Both the position numbers and the translations under genes were made by a program. Below, piece by piece: positions 11,002 through 22,100 of a stretch of 64,000 nt of DNA. Numbering within the stretch: the stretch's first letter is position 1; the number at the start of each line of letters is the position of its first letter. The stretch is from Marchantia polymorpha subsp. ruderalis (taxonomy: Eukaryota > Streptophyta > Marchantiopsida > Marchantiales > Marchantiaceae). Location of the stretch: NCBI GenBank assembly GCA_037833965.1, contig AP031354.1, positions 27,382,001 through 27,446,000 on the forward strand, in the 5' to 3' direction. A model generated the notes under the pieces. It searched no databases, was not told the origin of the DNA, and saw nothing but the letters and a program-made list of their open reading frames with translations.

Positions 11002-13818
11002 CTAAATAGCTTCCGTCTCTTCTTCTTCTTCCACCGAACAGCAGGCAACGAATCCCACGAAGTAATCGGATTCGGTACCACTGGAATCCGATCGCGCGGT
11101 CGACTCACTGTCCTCGCCCGATGTGTAACCTGCACTTGTCGATGGGGTCTCTCCTTCGTGCCTGACCCTATTCCAGGGCACCGTAATGGTTTTGGTCGGT
11201 TCCGAAGGATGAGGAAACTTAAGGCGATGTCTTCGCCAGTCACATCTGACTTGTGCACCATATAGCCATGGTCGCCCGAGCAGAACGTCATAGCCCTGCT
11301 TCATCATCGGCTGAAGGATGATATACGTCAACCAAAAGTCCGCACCCCCGATGGTTGTCTTGACATTGCGCAGCATACCTGCAGGCATTCTCCGCGTCTG
11401 ATCCGCTAATCTCAACACACGCTTCGAGGGTTCGTATTGACTGAACCCCAAGGCTCTCGCTGTATCCTCCGTCATTATGTTGACTCCTGATCCAGAGTCG
11501 ATTGGCACTCTGCGTACACAACATCCTGCTATCTCCACATCGATCTCGGGTGGCCCTTGGTCTTCGCTCTCCACTTGATATACTTGAGAGGATGTGGACG
11601 CGCGCGGCTTCCGCGGATGCCGTAGCGAAAGCATCAACATTCTCCGATACGTCTTATTGTCTTCCAAGAGCTGCTTGAACGTGATGTTCACTTTTCGACT
11701 CCCGAGATCTTCAACCAAATCATAGTGGGCGCGTTGGGGCGCCGGGGTCGGCGACGCTCTGCGAGGTTCCACGGTGGCTGCCAACTTCGCCCCAAGGGAG
11801 GATGTCAAGTCTGGCCGCGGTGGGTCCTTTTGCGTGCGGATCGCTTCCTTCAACAGGTTGGTTACCTCGTTGCGGATATCCGGAGCATAGTCCCGTTTCA
11901 GTAGGGGCACTGGCTCGTCCTCGACTGCTGTCTGGGGGCGCCCTGCTGGTGCCTCCCGCGTAGCCGAAGACTTCCGAGCAGGTCGCGAGTCGGACTTGCT
12001 GGATGTCTTCTCCTTTCCTTTTCCCGTCCGGTCGTCGGGTCTCCGTTCGTGCTTGCGAGTGTCACGCTCTTGCTCCTTGGATTTCTTGGAGCTACGAGTT
12101 TCGACCCGTGCGCACATAACCTCTTCAGCCGGCCATTCTTCGTCTTCGCCATCCCCGTCTGAACCTACTTCGACCTGGTTAACTTGCACGTCCTCCTTGG
12201 CAGGAGTGTTCACAAATCGTACCACTGGCCGAGGGACTGGTGGCTGATCACACTCTGGCGCAGTGTGCCCGACCTTCTTGCAATTACTACATGTCGGGGC
12301 ATAATCGTTTCGCCTTTTTGGATGGGGACACTGCGGTGAGAAATGCCCAACTTCCCCGCAATTATAACAAGCTCGCGGTGGCGGTGGGTCAAACGTCCCT
12401 GGAGGTGCTCTCCGCCTCACAGGTACCGTAGTGGCCCGATCCACCGGAATATATCGTGGGACTTGCATTGCTGAAACTGCAGGAGGGGTAGGCACCGACT
12501 GGACGGCGTAGGCTGTCTCTTCGCTAGCCTCTCCATAGTACTGAGGGTGCTCTCCATAGTACGGTTGCGCCCACTCTACTGCGTTGACTGGATATGACGG
12601 CCGGGTGGTAAGGCACTCGGTGTTTGCATGTCCCACCGCCCCGCACGTAGTACACCATAAGTTCGCGCGCACTCTTCCGGGTGATTTTCTGCGATCATGC
12701 CCGCCTACCACTTGAACCTTGAGATCGGCGAAGTCCTTCACAAGGGTCTCCATCTTCGAAGCTATATCTCCCGGCGCTCTGTCCGTAGTCACTCGTCGGA
12801 TGCCCTTTTTCTTCGCTGACCCATGCTTCTTCCTCTTCTTCTCCTCCTCCGACGATGAGGTTTCCTCTTCTTCGGATGAAGAACGGTTCTCGTCCGAAGA
12901 CGATTCCTCCGATGACGGAGTTGTACCTCTACGCCGTCTTCGCCCTCCCTTCGGTTTGCGCTCCTTCGACTCCCGTCTCTCTCTCCCTCTTCGGTTGAGA
13001 GTGGAAGTTTCGAAGGCTTCTGCCGATGCAATCACATCCTCAATAGTGTCGCACTTGCTGCGTCGGCAAAAAGTCTCCATCTCCCGAGTTAACCCGGTCA
13101 CGTACCAATCCACAGCTTGTTGTACCGAGAAAGGGGACCCTGGTCCTGTTTTCGGTATTCTGTCGAGAAGGTCCAGAAATCTCTCAGTGTAGTCACGCAG
13201 ACTCTCCTTCTTTTCTCGCTGCAAATTACGTAACTTCGTCAAAACCCGGCTGTCGTAGCCGAGCTCGCGAAAGCGGCGAAGGAACTTCTCCTTCAGCTGG
13301 GCCCATGTTGTCAACCCAGTCGGATCGATGCTCTCGTGATTATACCAACTCCTCGCTTTCTTCCGCAGAAGGCTTGGAAAGATCCTTAGTCGGTCGTCGT
13401 CTGCGATCTCGCGATTGGCAATAGACACCGACTCGAATAACTTGATGTATGAATCTGCATCGTCGTCATCCCCACTCCCTTTGTACTTCGGGTAGGAATG
13501 TTTAGTAATCGGCTGAGGTAGCCGCACATTGGCTTGTCCGTCCGCCATCGATGTGTCTGTCGACGGTTCTCGGGCGGTCGGTCCTACTGCACTAGGCGGG
13601 TCCGTGCAAGGAATATCTAGTAGAACTGTAAGCACCAAGTTTGGTTCCGAGTCGTCGGGGGTAGGTTCCCCAAGGATGTCGGCCGAACTAGGCTTAGGTA
13701 CTCTTTTTGGTGTTTTCTTGGTTTGACGCCGTGTCTCTTCCACGGCCTTCTCTGAATCTCGTCGGAACTTGCGGACAGCTCTAGCACTTAGGTTGCTCCC
13801 GCCAGCCCCAGTCGACAT
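11002..13818 (-). CDS. gag: Gag-protease polyprotein, array B unit 1 (ends five codons early)
   Basis: 938 codons from ATG (MSTGAGGSNL). It has a capsid-like region (about residues 100-270), a Ser/Glu-rich and Lys-rich linker (about 280-345), three CCHC knuckles (near 389-402, 484-497 and 510-523) and a retropepsin-like protease with DSGSGVN near 774-780 and the LLGRPWL motif near 846. It stops at a CAG-to-TAG change equivalent to Q939 of copy A, five codons before the conserved UAG CAA UUA stop. Gag itself would be almost unaffected, but Gag-Pol would now need two readthrough events. The unit is therefore probably not autonomous. Confidence 0.9.
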   Translation of the reverse strand: MSTGAGGSNLSARAVRKFRRDSEKAVEETRRQTKKTPKRVPKPSSADILGEPTPDDSEPNLVLTVLLDIPCTDPPSAVGPTAREPSTDTSMADGQANVRLPQPITKHSYPKYKGSGDDDDADSYIKLFESVSIANREIADDDRLRIFPSLLRKKARSWYNHESIDPTGLTTWAQLKEKFLRRFRELGYDSRVLTKLRNLQREKKESLRDYTERFLDLLDRIPKTGPGSPFSVQQAVDWYVTGLTREMETFCRRSKCDTIEDVIASAEAFETSTLNRRGRERRESKERKPKGGRRRRRGTTPSSEESSSDENRSSSEEEETSSSEEEKKRKKHGSAKKKGIRRVTTDRAPGDIASKMETLVKDFADLKVQVVGGHDRRKSPGRVRANLWCTTCGAVGHANTECLTTRPSYPVNAVEWAQPYYGEHPQYYGEASEETAYAVQSVPTPPAVSAMQVPRYIPVDRATTVPVRRRAPPGTFDPPPPRACYNCGEVGHFSPQCPHPKRRNDYAPTCSNCKKVGHTAPECDQPPVPRPVVRFVNTPAKEDVQVNQVEVGSDGDGEDEEWPAEEVMCARVETRSSKKSKEQERDTRKHERRPDDRTGKGKEKTSSKSDSRPARKSSATREAPAGRPQTAVEDEPVPLLKRDYAPDIRNEVTNLLKEAIRTQKDPPRPDLTSSLGAKLAATVEPRRASPTPAPQRAHYDLVEDLGSRKVNITFKQLLEDNKTYRRMLMLSLRHPRKPRASTSSQVYQVESEDQGPPEIDVEIAGCCVRRVPIDSGSGVNIMTEDTARALGFSQYEPSKRVLRLADQTRRMPAGMLRNVKTTIGGADFWLTYIILQPMMKQGYDVLLGRPWLYGAQVRCDWRRHRLKFPHPSEPTKTITVPWNRVRHEGETPSTSAGYTSGEDSESTARSDSSGTESDYFVGFVACCSVEEEEETEAI

Positions 13819-13864
13819 TCACCGAGCATGGCTGCTCGTAAAAACCCCGGTGTTGACGCAACTG

Positions 13865-13882
13865 TCCCCGGCAGCGGCGCCA
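13865..13882 (-). other. Primer-binding site, array B unit 1 (tRNA-Asp type)
   Basis: Minus-strand TGGCGCCGCTGCCGGGGA, complementary to the tRNA-Asp 3' end except for one base. It is separated from the LTR edge (13905) by 22 nt that contain a 6-bp hairpin. Confidence 0.85.
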
Positions 13883-14875
13883 AAAAGAAGTTGTCGGCTT
13901 CTTATGTAATAACCCACTAAAGGCTAAAACTGCAATATAGTGGTAGAAAGGTCGAACCCACAGGGACAGAGGAACACACAGGGTACAAAGTGTCACGTTC
14001 TAACAGACTATTGAGGAGTTTGAATTCTCAGGCAACTGTCACTCCCAGAAATACTGCAAGTGTCCACTCGGAGCGCACTCGGAGGTCGCACAGTGCAGCG
14101 TAACACACACACACACACACACACCTGAAACTACGGAAACACAACCCAGAGATCCGTTAGGACCTCTACTTCAAGATTTCAGGGGGAAAGTCTCTCACGA
14201 GCACACTCGGCAAAGCTGCGGGCAGTGACTTCCAACTCCGGCTTTTACAACACTTCCACTAGCTTGCTGCTAGTGTAGGAAACCCGGTTTGGACTGCCTA
14301 CTTCGGATCGAAGTCACTCCTACGCGGTGAACAACACTCTCAACTCACAAAACGCGCAGAGAACACAGGTCCGCACTGAAGGACTCACTGTGAAACATTC
14401 CAGTAACACAACAACAGTCTATTGAAGAGTTTGAATTCTCAGGCACTTGTCATTCCCAGAAATACTACAGGGGTTGCCCTCAAGGCACCTGCTGCAGCGT
14501 ATCCTGAATTTACAACCAAGGCTTACCCGAAGTAGCAAAACTTCACTTTGGCATTCAGGGGAAAAATCCCAAGGAGTACAATCAGAAAGAAACACTCGAA
14601 GGTGTAGGGGCGAAACTGTTCAAGTATCTAACTAGTCACTGGCTCTGAGCATCGGCAGTCACCCGCAGGTGCAGATCCGAACTACTCAAGTCTCTAACCA
14701 ATGTACTAGCTCTGAACATTCGGCCGAAGGCCTTCAGCTACAAAATGCGGAACGCTAAGTTGTAACTCCTCATGCGTGGTGACAGATCTCAAGGACACAA
14801 ACACGCAAAGGAAATGGGTTCCTGATCTATACTTCTGAGTTTGGGAAAGAACCCCAGGCAAAACGCCTGGAACTA

Positions 14876-14882
14876 TTTTATA
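14876..14882 (-). promoter_or_regulatory. TATA box of right LTR of B
   Basis: TATAAAA on the minus strand followed by the CCAGGC/GCCTGG hairpin. This is the 5' LTR of the first visible unit, so it would drive that unit's genomic transcript. Confidence 0.7.
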
Positions 14883-14918
14883 CCTTCTAAGTCCTACCTA
14901 GCACTACACTGCACTACG

Positions 14919-17900
14919 CTACACGCCTGCACGGAACCACGCTACACTACACTCCGCGGAACCTGTACTACGTCTCCTGCGCGGCCGACTGCCGCGCACT
15001 AACTCCCTACCCTGCCACTCTTCCGCTCGACTACGCAGTCCCAACCGCTGCAACGCCGCGGACACCTCCCCCTCGAGGGCGGACATGGTATCCTGTGCCT
15101 TCGACAGAAAGGCCTCGAGCTTCTTCGCTACCTTCCGCCGACTCCTACTGTCGCCTGACAACAACCCGGCTGCGCGCAATTCAAACTCACGCAGTGTGAG
15201 TTTCTCCTGCGCCTTCACTTCCCAGTGGGCGTAGCCCTTGAGACAGTGGGCGACTCGCCTCGCCGTCTCCACCTTCGTGCGATCCGCCTCCTTCCTGCGA
15301 TCCTCTTCAATCGTCACTAATTGCGATTCGGCTTCGGCACGTTGCGCTCTCAATTCGCCACACTCTGACTGTAAACTGCGGATTAATTCTTCATCCGCCT
15401 GCCGTGCGAGCTGACATTGTTCCAACAACCGCGTCTGTCGCACGAGCTCCTCTGACAAAATCCGATTCTGGGCCTGCTCAGAATCGAGTGCTTCCTTGAC
15501 CTTCACCTGCTCCTTGGTGAGCTCGCCCAGTTTCTCATCCTTCATCTTCTCGGAGTGCTTGTAGAATTTCTGATTAAGCTTGTACTGTCCCCACAAGCAC
15601 TCATGCTTCTCCTTCAAGTCCCTCAACTCCTGGTCCACTCTAGCTAATAGCTTGCTGGTGTGGACTTTAGTGCGAGTCCGCCTGCGCACTAACTCGATGT
15701 AAGATCCCGGCTGGAGTGGGTCGGCGTATTTATCGACCTTGCGATCCAAGTACCGCAGCAACGGAATCACCTGCTAAGAGAGCGCCGCCGCTGGTGCTCC
15801 AACAATTTCCTCCTCCTCCTCCTCGGTGTCTTCTGCTCCTGACATTTCTTCCGTGGAGCCTCCGTCGTCATCATCCGAGTGGAGAATTTCAGTCGCCATT
15901 GATTGCGTCGGCGACTGCCCCGAGTGGGGCTGCACGTCCTCGACGTGTGCTGCCTGCGAAGGCACGGCTGCAGCCTCGCTGCTCGTCGCCAAAATGTCTA
16001 AGGCGGAAGGCGAATGTATCCGTGCGGCATCCCCGTCTCTCGCTTGTTGATGGTCTACCGCATCCTCTCTGCCTCTGTCGTCCGTCGCCGGAGGTGATTG
16101 AGCGGAGGGTGGCTGCGCGGGGTTGGATTGCGCATCGCGCATCGAGATTTCGTCCCGCGGACAGTCACTCCGCTCCTCCGTCTGCTGCTCCCTCGATCGG
16201 TCCGTGGGGGCTGTGCCCGGCCCGCGCGCAGGCGCATTTGCCGGCGCCTTGTCCGCCGCAGGCGTAGCGCCGCGGACATCTATCGCCGAAGGCGACATGG
16301 CCGGGGGCCGCACGCCCGATGTTCCTTGGCCTATAGGCCCTACCGCCGAAGGCGCATCTATCGGCGGACTTTCCGCCGACGGTGCGGCCTCCGCACGCTC
16401 TCTGCTCGTATCCCCTCGGTTCGAAGGCCCTGGCGCCGAAGGCGCGAATTGCGGCGCGTGGTGCGCCGGAGGGTCTGGTCCCGAGGGCCGGTGTCTCGTA
16501 GGCGGTTCTTCCGCCGGCTCCTTCCCCTTCCTGCGTTGGAACGGGGGTGATTCTTGCCTGTGCACAGGCGGCACGTGCGGAGGTGTACTGTGCACAGGTG
16601 ACCTGTGCACAGGCGAGCGCCTGTGCACAGGCGGACTGCTCCTTCCCACGCGTAAGCGTAGATCCACGTCCACTTGTGTTCGCCGATCCGCGGAGGCTCG
16701 TCCGTCCGCGGAGGTTCGCCTGTGCGCAAACGGAACATCTGTCCGCATCGCACGTGGTAACTCCGGAGGCCCTTGGCCCGTAGGCGGCCTCTCTCCCGAC
16801 GAGGTTGCAGCGTGGCCCGTCGCTCCTGCGGTCGTCCGCGCTTCCTCTCGCCTCTCTGGCGACGCACTTCCTATCTCCGTCGCAATCGTCGCCGTGTCTG
16901 CACTGTCAGCTGGCAACACCAGTCTGCGTGCCTTCTGCTTCGGCCGGCTGTATGGCTCGCACAGCGGCCGCGGTCGAATGGGAGCAGAGAGTTCTTGATG
17001 CTGCTCCTCTTCGGACTCTTCCCTCCATCGCCGCTTCCGCGGCACTCGCGCTGCAGGAGTGTGTCTCCCTTCGTCCCTCCGTCTTGATGGGGTAGAAGTC
17101 GGTGACTCCTCCGCATCAGTGTCGACCTCGTTCTCCCGCACATACTTCCCGGGATGGTCGATGGACAATGGCGGAAAATGTTCAAGCTCCGCCGCTGTTA
17201 AACAATTCCGCTGTCGATAAAAATTGATGAGGAAAGGAGAAAGATGGTTTAGAGTTCCCCCCTTCTCCTCAAACGCGTGCTGTCGCATCACCCTGTGCAG
17301 GATGCTCGCCCAGTGAATGGGAGTTCCCTCGATGACGCACTCCACAAAAGAGACCTGCCACAATGTGATGTAGCAGGCGCGGTGCGGCTGCAGTAATTGC
17401 ATCAGCGCCGCGGACAAAGTCCGGCGAAATCGATCTTTGTAATCACGGGTCCTGTACCCATTCTTGGTAGACCTCCCGGTCTTGAACAGCTCCACAAATT
17501 GCGCCTCTTCTTGCTTGGTCACCTTGATGCTCTCACTGTCGAAAAGGAGATGCCCTGGCATGCCAGCACATCTTCCCAACGCCTGCGCCCAATCTTGGAC
17601 TGTCCACCGGTCGACATGCGGACGCAATCCGCGCGAGGGTGGTCCCTGTGGCTCTAGCCACTCGCGCACCATATTCGCGCAGATGTAATTCCATCCCCAT
17701 AGCAAGAAATCGAGCTTTCTTGCTATTAAGCGCTCCTCGAAAGCGCGCAGCCCGTTCTGCGGCAGGCGAAGTGGCACCATCCGCAATCTGCTCGGTCTCG
17801 TCATTGCGTTCCTGGGGTTCGCTCGCCCGCTCATTCTACTTCCGCACTGTCCGCGTTTCTTTCTCTCTCGGCAAACTCTAATCGCTCTCAATTCCAAATC

Positions 17901-18056
17901 ACGCGCACTCACTTCTCCCTCAATCAACAAGAAATCTCCTGTGCGACGACGACGAGAATGGTCCGCAGCCAGCAGATGGATGCGCGCAGCGCGCACAAGA
18001 GATTGGAATCGCGAATTCAAGAATGGGACGCTCTCCGCCGCCCGGTCGAAGGTCAT
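14919..18056 (-). pseudogene. LTR-encoded U3 protein gene, one premature stop (right LTR of B)
   Basis: The start is ATG at 18054-18056 (MTFDRAAESV) and the normal stop is at 14919-14921. The frame is interrupted by TAG at 15774-15776, at the codon equivalent to E766 of copy A, just before the coiled-coil part. About 760 N-terminal codons and 283 C-terminal codons remain open on either side. Element A inserted only 23 bp upstream of the start codon, so any upstream control region is now separated from it. The open reading in this direction continues by chance into antisense sequence of A up to 18383; that extension is not part of the gene. Confidence 0.85.
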
Positions 18057-18074
18057 GGTCGTCTCTTGGTCGTG

Positions 18075-18079
18075 AAGAA
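18075..18079. repeat. Target-site duplication of element A, left copy (AAGAA)
   Basis: AAGAA precedes the LTR start at 18080 and recurs at 34470-34474 after the 3' LTR. Uninterrupted LTR copies read GTGAAGAACGTC at this place (for example at 42829), which confirms the empty site. Confidence 0.95.
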
Positions 18080-19197
18080 TGTGGTACCCCACTTTTGGCA
18101 ATTTTGAGGAAATTAAAACATTTTTGGAAAACTGTACCCTGGCAGCATTGTAAATAGCCTTCGGTACATCAAAACAGAGTGAATCCGGAAGATCGCGGGG
18201 ATTCTCAAGGGATCTTGTAGAATCTGGGATTTGGGGTGCAGTAGTAAGGGCAGGCACCACCCTCCCTGCGAGCTCCGCAGTTAGGATCTCTACGGCGCAA
18301 GGCGCAAAACCCGCCTTCGGAGGTTGCGTCCGCGGCGGTAGGGAAACCCTCGTAATTAGGTAACCCTCGGGCGCCTTGACCAAGTTAGGATCCCGTTGGA
18401 AAGAGCTCGACGCGCTGACTCCAACGAGCCCAAGAACGCTTGGAACGGACGAGGACTTAGGGAGTTATCGCTACTGGAAGAAACGGAGGCGGTCGTCTGC
18501 GGCGGAAGGAGTTCGCCACCGGCGCGAATTCCGCCTGCGCGGAAGGGGGATTCAAGTTTTGTCCTATGCGCGGACGAAGAAGTTCGCCTGTGCACAGGCG
18601 AAGTAGGGTTAGGGAAGGCGCGAAGTCCGCCTACGCACAGGCGTTCGCCTGTGCACTGGCACTTCGGCGTCGGCGGGAGATCCGCCTTGTGAGGTAGAAA
18701 GTGTACGGCGCCTTCCGCGCCAGCGCAGCGCAGCGTACGTCGGAAGACCGCCAGAGTAATCCAATCGGTACGGACCGTGCGGACGGCACGGGTGGATGCG
18801 CTCTTGGACGGACGGAGTTCGCCTGCGCACAGGCGAACGCCTGTGCACAGGAGAATGTTCAAGTTCCGCACCGGCGAAGAATCCGCCGAGGCCCCTGCCT
18901 GCGCACAGGCAGGAGTTGAATTTTTGTCCGACATGCGGACGCACGCGTCAAGGCAGAAGGAGATTGGCCGAAGGGCGGTACGAACAAGTGTACCGCGCAA
19001 GGCGGAAAACTCGCCTTCGGCGCTACGCCCCCATGTCCGGAGGGTGACACGCTCGCGGAGTTCAAATCCGCCAATTCGAGCGTGAGAGTTTAATCGACGA
19101 CGGCGGAGCGTGAAGCCGCGCGTGAGAGCGAAGACCGTTCCAGCGTACAGCCGGCGCGGCCATCAAGTGAGACGTTCTTCACGACCAAGAGACGACC

Positions 19198-22100
19198 ATG
19201 ACCTTCGACCGGGCGGCGGAGAGCGTCCCATTCTTGAATTCGCGATTCCAATCTCTTGTGCGCGCTGCGCGCATCCATCTGCTGGCTGCGGACCATTCTA
19301 GTCGTCGTCGCTCAGGAGATTTCTTGTTGATTGAGGGAGAAGTGAGTGCGCGTGATTTGGAATTGAGAGCGATTAGCGTTTGCCGAGAGAGAAAGAAACG
19401 CGGACAGTGCGGAAGTAGAATGAGCGGGCGAGCGAACCCCAGGAACGCAATGACGAGACCAAGCAGATTGCGGATGGTGCCACTTCGCCTGCCGCAGAAC
19501 GGGCTGCGCGCTTTCGAAGAGCGCTTAATAGCAAGAAAGCTCGATTTCTTGCTATGGGGATGGAATTACATCTGCGCGAATATGGTGCGCGAGTGGCTAG
19601 AGCCACAGGGACCACCCTCGCGCGGATTGCGGCCGCATGTTGACCGGTGGACAGTCCAAGATTGGGCGCAGGCGTTGGGAAGATGTGCTGGCATGCCAGG
19701 GCATCTCCTTTTCGACAGCGAGAGCATCAAGGTGACCAAGCAAGAAGAAGCGCAATTTGTGGAGCTGTTCAAGACCGGGAGGTCTACCAAGAATGGGTAC
19801 AGGACCCGTGATTACAAAGATCGATTTCGCCGGACTTTGTCCGCGGCGCTGATGCAATTACTGCAGCCGCACCGCGCCTGCTACATCACATTGTGGCAGG
19901 TCTCTTTTGTGGAGTGCGTCATCGAGGGAACTCCAATTCACTGGGCGAGCATCCTGCACAGGGTGATGCGACAGCACGCGTTTGAGGAGAAGGGGGGAAC
20001 TCTAAACCATCTTTCTCCTTTCCTCATCAATTTTTATCGACAGCGGAATTGTTTGACAGCGGCGGAGCTTGAACATTTTCCGCCATTGTCCATCGACCAT
20101 CCCGGGAAGTATGTGCGGGAGAACGAGGTCGACACTGATGCGGAGGAGTCACCGACTTCTACCCCATCAAGACGGAGAGACGAAGGGAGACACACCCCTG
20201 CAGCGCGAGTGCCGCGGAAGCGGCGATGGAGGGAAGAGGCCGAAGAGGAGCAGCATCAAGAACTCTCTGCTCCCATTCGACCGCGGCCGCTGTGCGAGCC
20301 ATACAGCCGGCCGAAGCAGAAGGCACGCAGACTGGTGTTGCCAGCTGACAGTGCAGACACGGCGACGATTGCGACGGAGATAGGAAGTGCGTCGCCAGAG
20401 AGGCGAGAAGAAGCGCGGACGACCGCAGGAGCGACGGGCCACGCTGCAACCTCGTCGGGAGAGAGGCCGCCTACGGGCCAAGGGCCTCCGGAGTTACCAC
20501 GTGCGATGCGGACAGATGTTCCGTTTGCGCACAGGCGAACCTCCGCGGACGGACGAGCCTCCGCGGATCGGCGAACACAAGTGGACGTGGATCTACGCTT
20601 ACGCGTGGGAAGGAGCAGTCCGCCTGTGCACAGGCGCTCGCCTGTGCACAGGTCGCCTGTGCACAGGTCACCTGTGCACAGAACACCTCCACACGTGCCG
20701 CCTGTGCACAGGCAAGAATCACCCCCGTTCCAACGTAGGAAGGGGAAGGAGCCGGCGGAAGAACCGCCTACGAGACACCGGCCCTCGGGGCCAGACCCTC
20801 CGGCGCACCACGCGCCGCAATTCGCGCCTTCGGCGCCAGGGCCTTCGAGTCGAGGGGATACGAGCAGAGAGCGTGCGGAGGCCGCACCATCGGCGGGAAG
20901 TACGCCGATAGATGCGCCTTCGGCGGTAGGGCCTATAGGCCAAGGAACATCGGGCGTGCGGCCCCCGGCCATGTCGCCTTCGGCGATAGATGTCCGCGGC
21001 GCTACGCCTGCGGCGGACAAGGCGCCGGCAAATGCGCCTGCGCACGGGCCGGGCACAGCCCCCACGGACCGATCGAGGGAGCAGCAGACGGAGGAGCGGA
21101 GTGACTGTCCGCGGGACGACATCTCGATGCGCGATGCGCAATCCAACCCCGCGCAGCCACCCTCCGCTCGATCGCCTTCGGCGACGGACGACGGCGACAG
21201 AGAGAATGCGGTGGGCAATCAACCAGCGAGCGACGGGGATGCCGCTCGGATACATTCGCCTTCCGCCTTAGACATTTTGGCGACGAGCAGCGAGGCTGCA
21301 GCCGTGCCTTCGCAGGCAGCACACGTCGAGGACGTGCAGCCCCACTCAGGGCAGTCGCCGACGCAATCAATGGCGACTGAAATTCTCCACTCGGATGATG
21401 AGGACGGAGGCTCCACGGAAGAAATGTCAGGAGCAGAAGACACCGAGGAGGAGGAGGAGGAAATTGTTGGAGCGCCGGCGGCGGCGCTCTCTGAGCAGGT
21501 GATTCCGTTGCTGCGGTACTTGGATCGCAAGGTCGATAAATACGCCGACCCACTCCAGCCGGGATCTTACATCGAGTTAGTGCGCAGGCGGACTCGCACT
21601 AAAGTCCACACCAGCAAGCTATTAGCTAGAGTGGACCAGGAGTTGAGGGACTTGAAGGAGAAGCATGAGTGCTTGTGGGGACAGTACAAGCTTAATCAGA
21701 AATTCTACAAGCACTCCGAGAAGATGAAGGATGAGAAACTGGGCGAGCTCACCAAGGAGCAGGTGAAGGTCAAGGAAGCACTCGATTCTGAGCAGGCCCA
21801 GAATCGGATTTTGTTAGAGGAGCTCGTGCGACAGACGAGGTTGTTGGAACAATGTCAGCTCGCACGGCAGGCGGATGAAGAGTTAATCCGCAGGTTACAG
21901 TCAGAGTGTGGCGAATTGAGGGCGCAACGTGCTGAAGCCGAATCTCAATTAGTGATAATTGAAGAGGATCGCAGGAAGGAGGCGGATCGCACGAAGGTGG
22001 AGACGGCGAGGCGAGTCGCCCACTGTCTCAAAGGCTACGCCCACTGGGAAGTGAAGGCGCAGGAGAAACTCACACTGCGTGAGTTTGAATTGCGCGCAGC

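Larger units (their letters stand above)
13905..18079 (-). repeat. Right LTR of array B, first part (split by element A)
   Basis: This part starts on the plus strand as TGTAATAAC (the minus-strand LTR end) and runs to the insertion point of element A. The rest is at 34475-35697. Joined, and counting the target duplication once, the LTR is about 5,398 bp, two bases shorter than the middle LTR because its AC run is one unit shorter (14103-14124). It contains the TATA box (14876-14882) and the U3 open frame (18056-14919). Confidence 0.9.

Noticed and set aside
15774..18383. An 869-codon frame that seems to begin at 18383 with MVKAPEGYL.
   Set aside because: It crosses the junction of element A at 18080. 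The part upstream of ATG 18054-18056 is antisense LTR sequence of A joined by chance.
18590..18900. Regularly recurring palindromes that might suggest a CRISPR array.
   Set aside because: Spacing is irregular, there are no unique spacers of equal length, the motif is itself a palindrome, and the context is a eukaryotic LTR.
20256..21218. Long open frames antisense to the U3 gene (also 31359-32321, 40840-41754, 51437-52366, 57796-58980), up to 394 codons and present in all copies.
   Set aside because: They mirror the Pro/Ser/Arg/Ala-rich coding stretch of the U3 gene. GC-rich, palindrome-rich sequence leaves few stops on the opposite strand. The products are low-complexity and lengths vary between copies.
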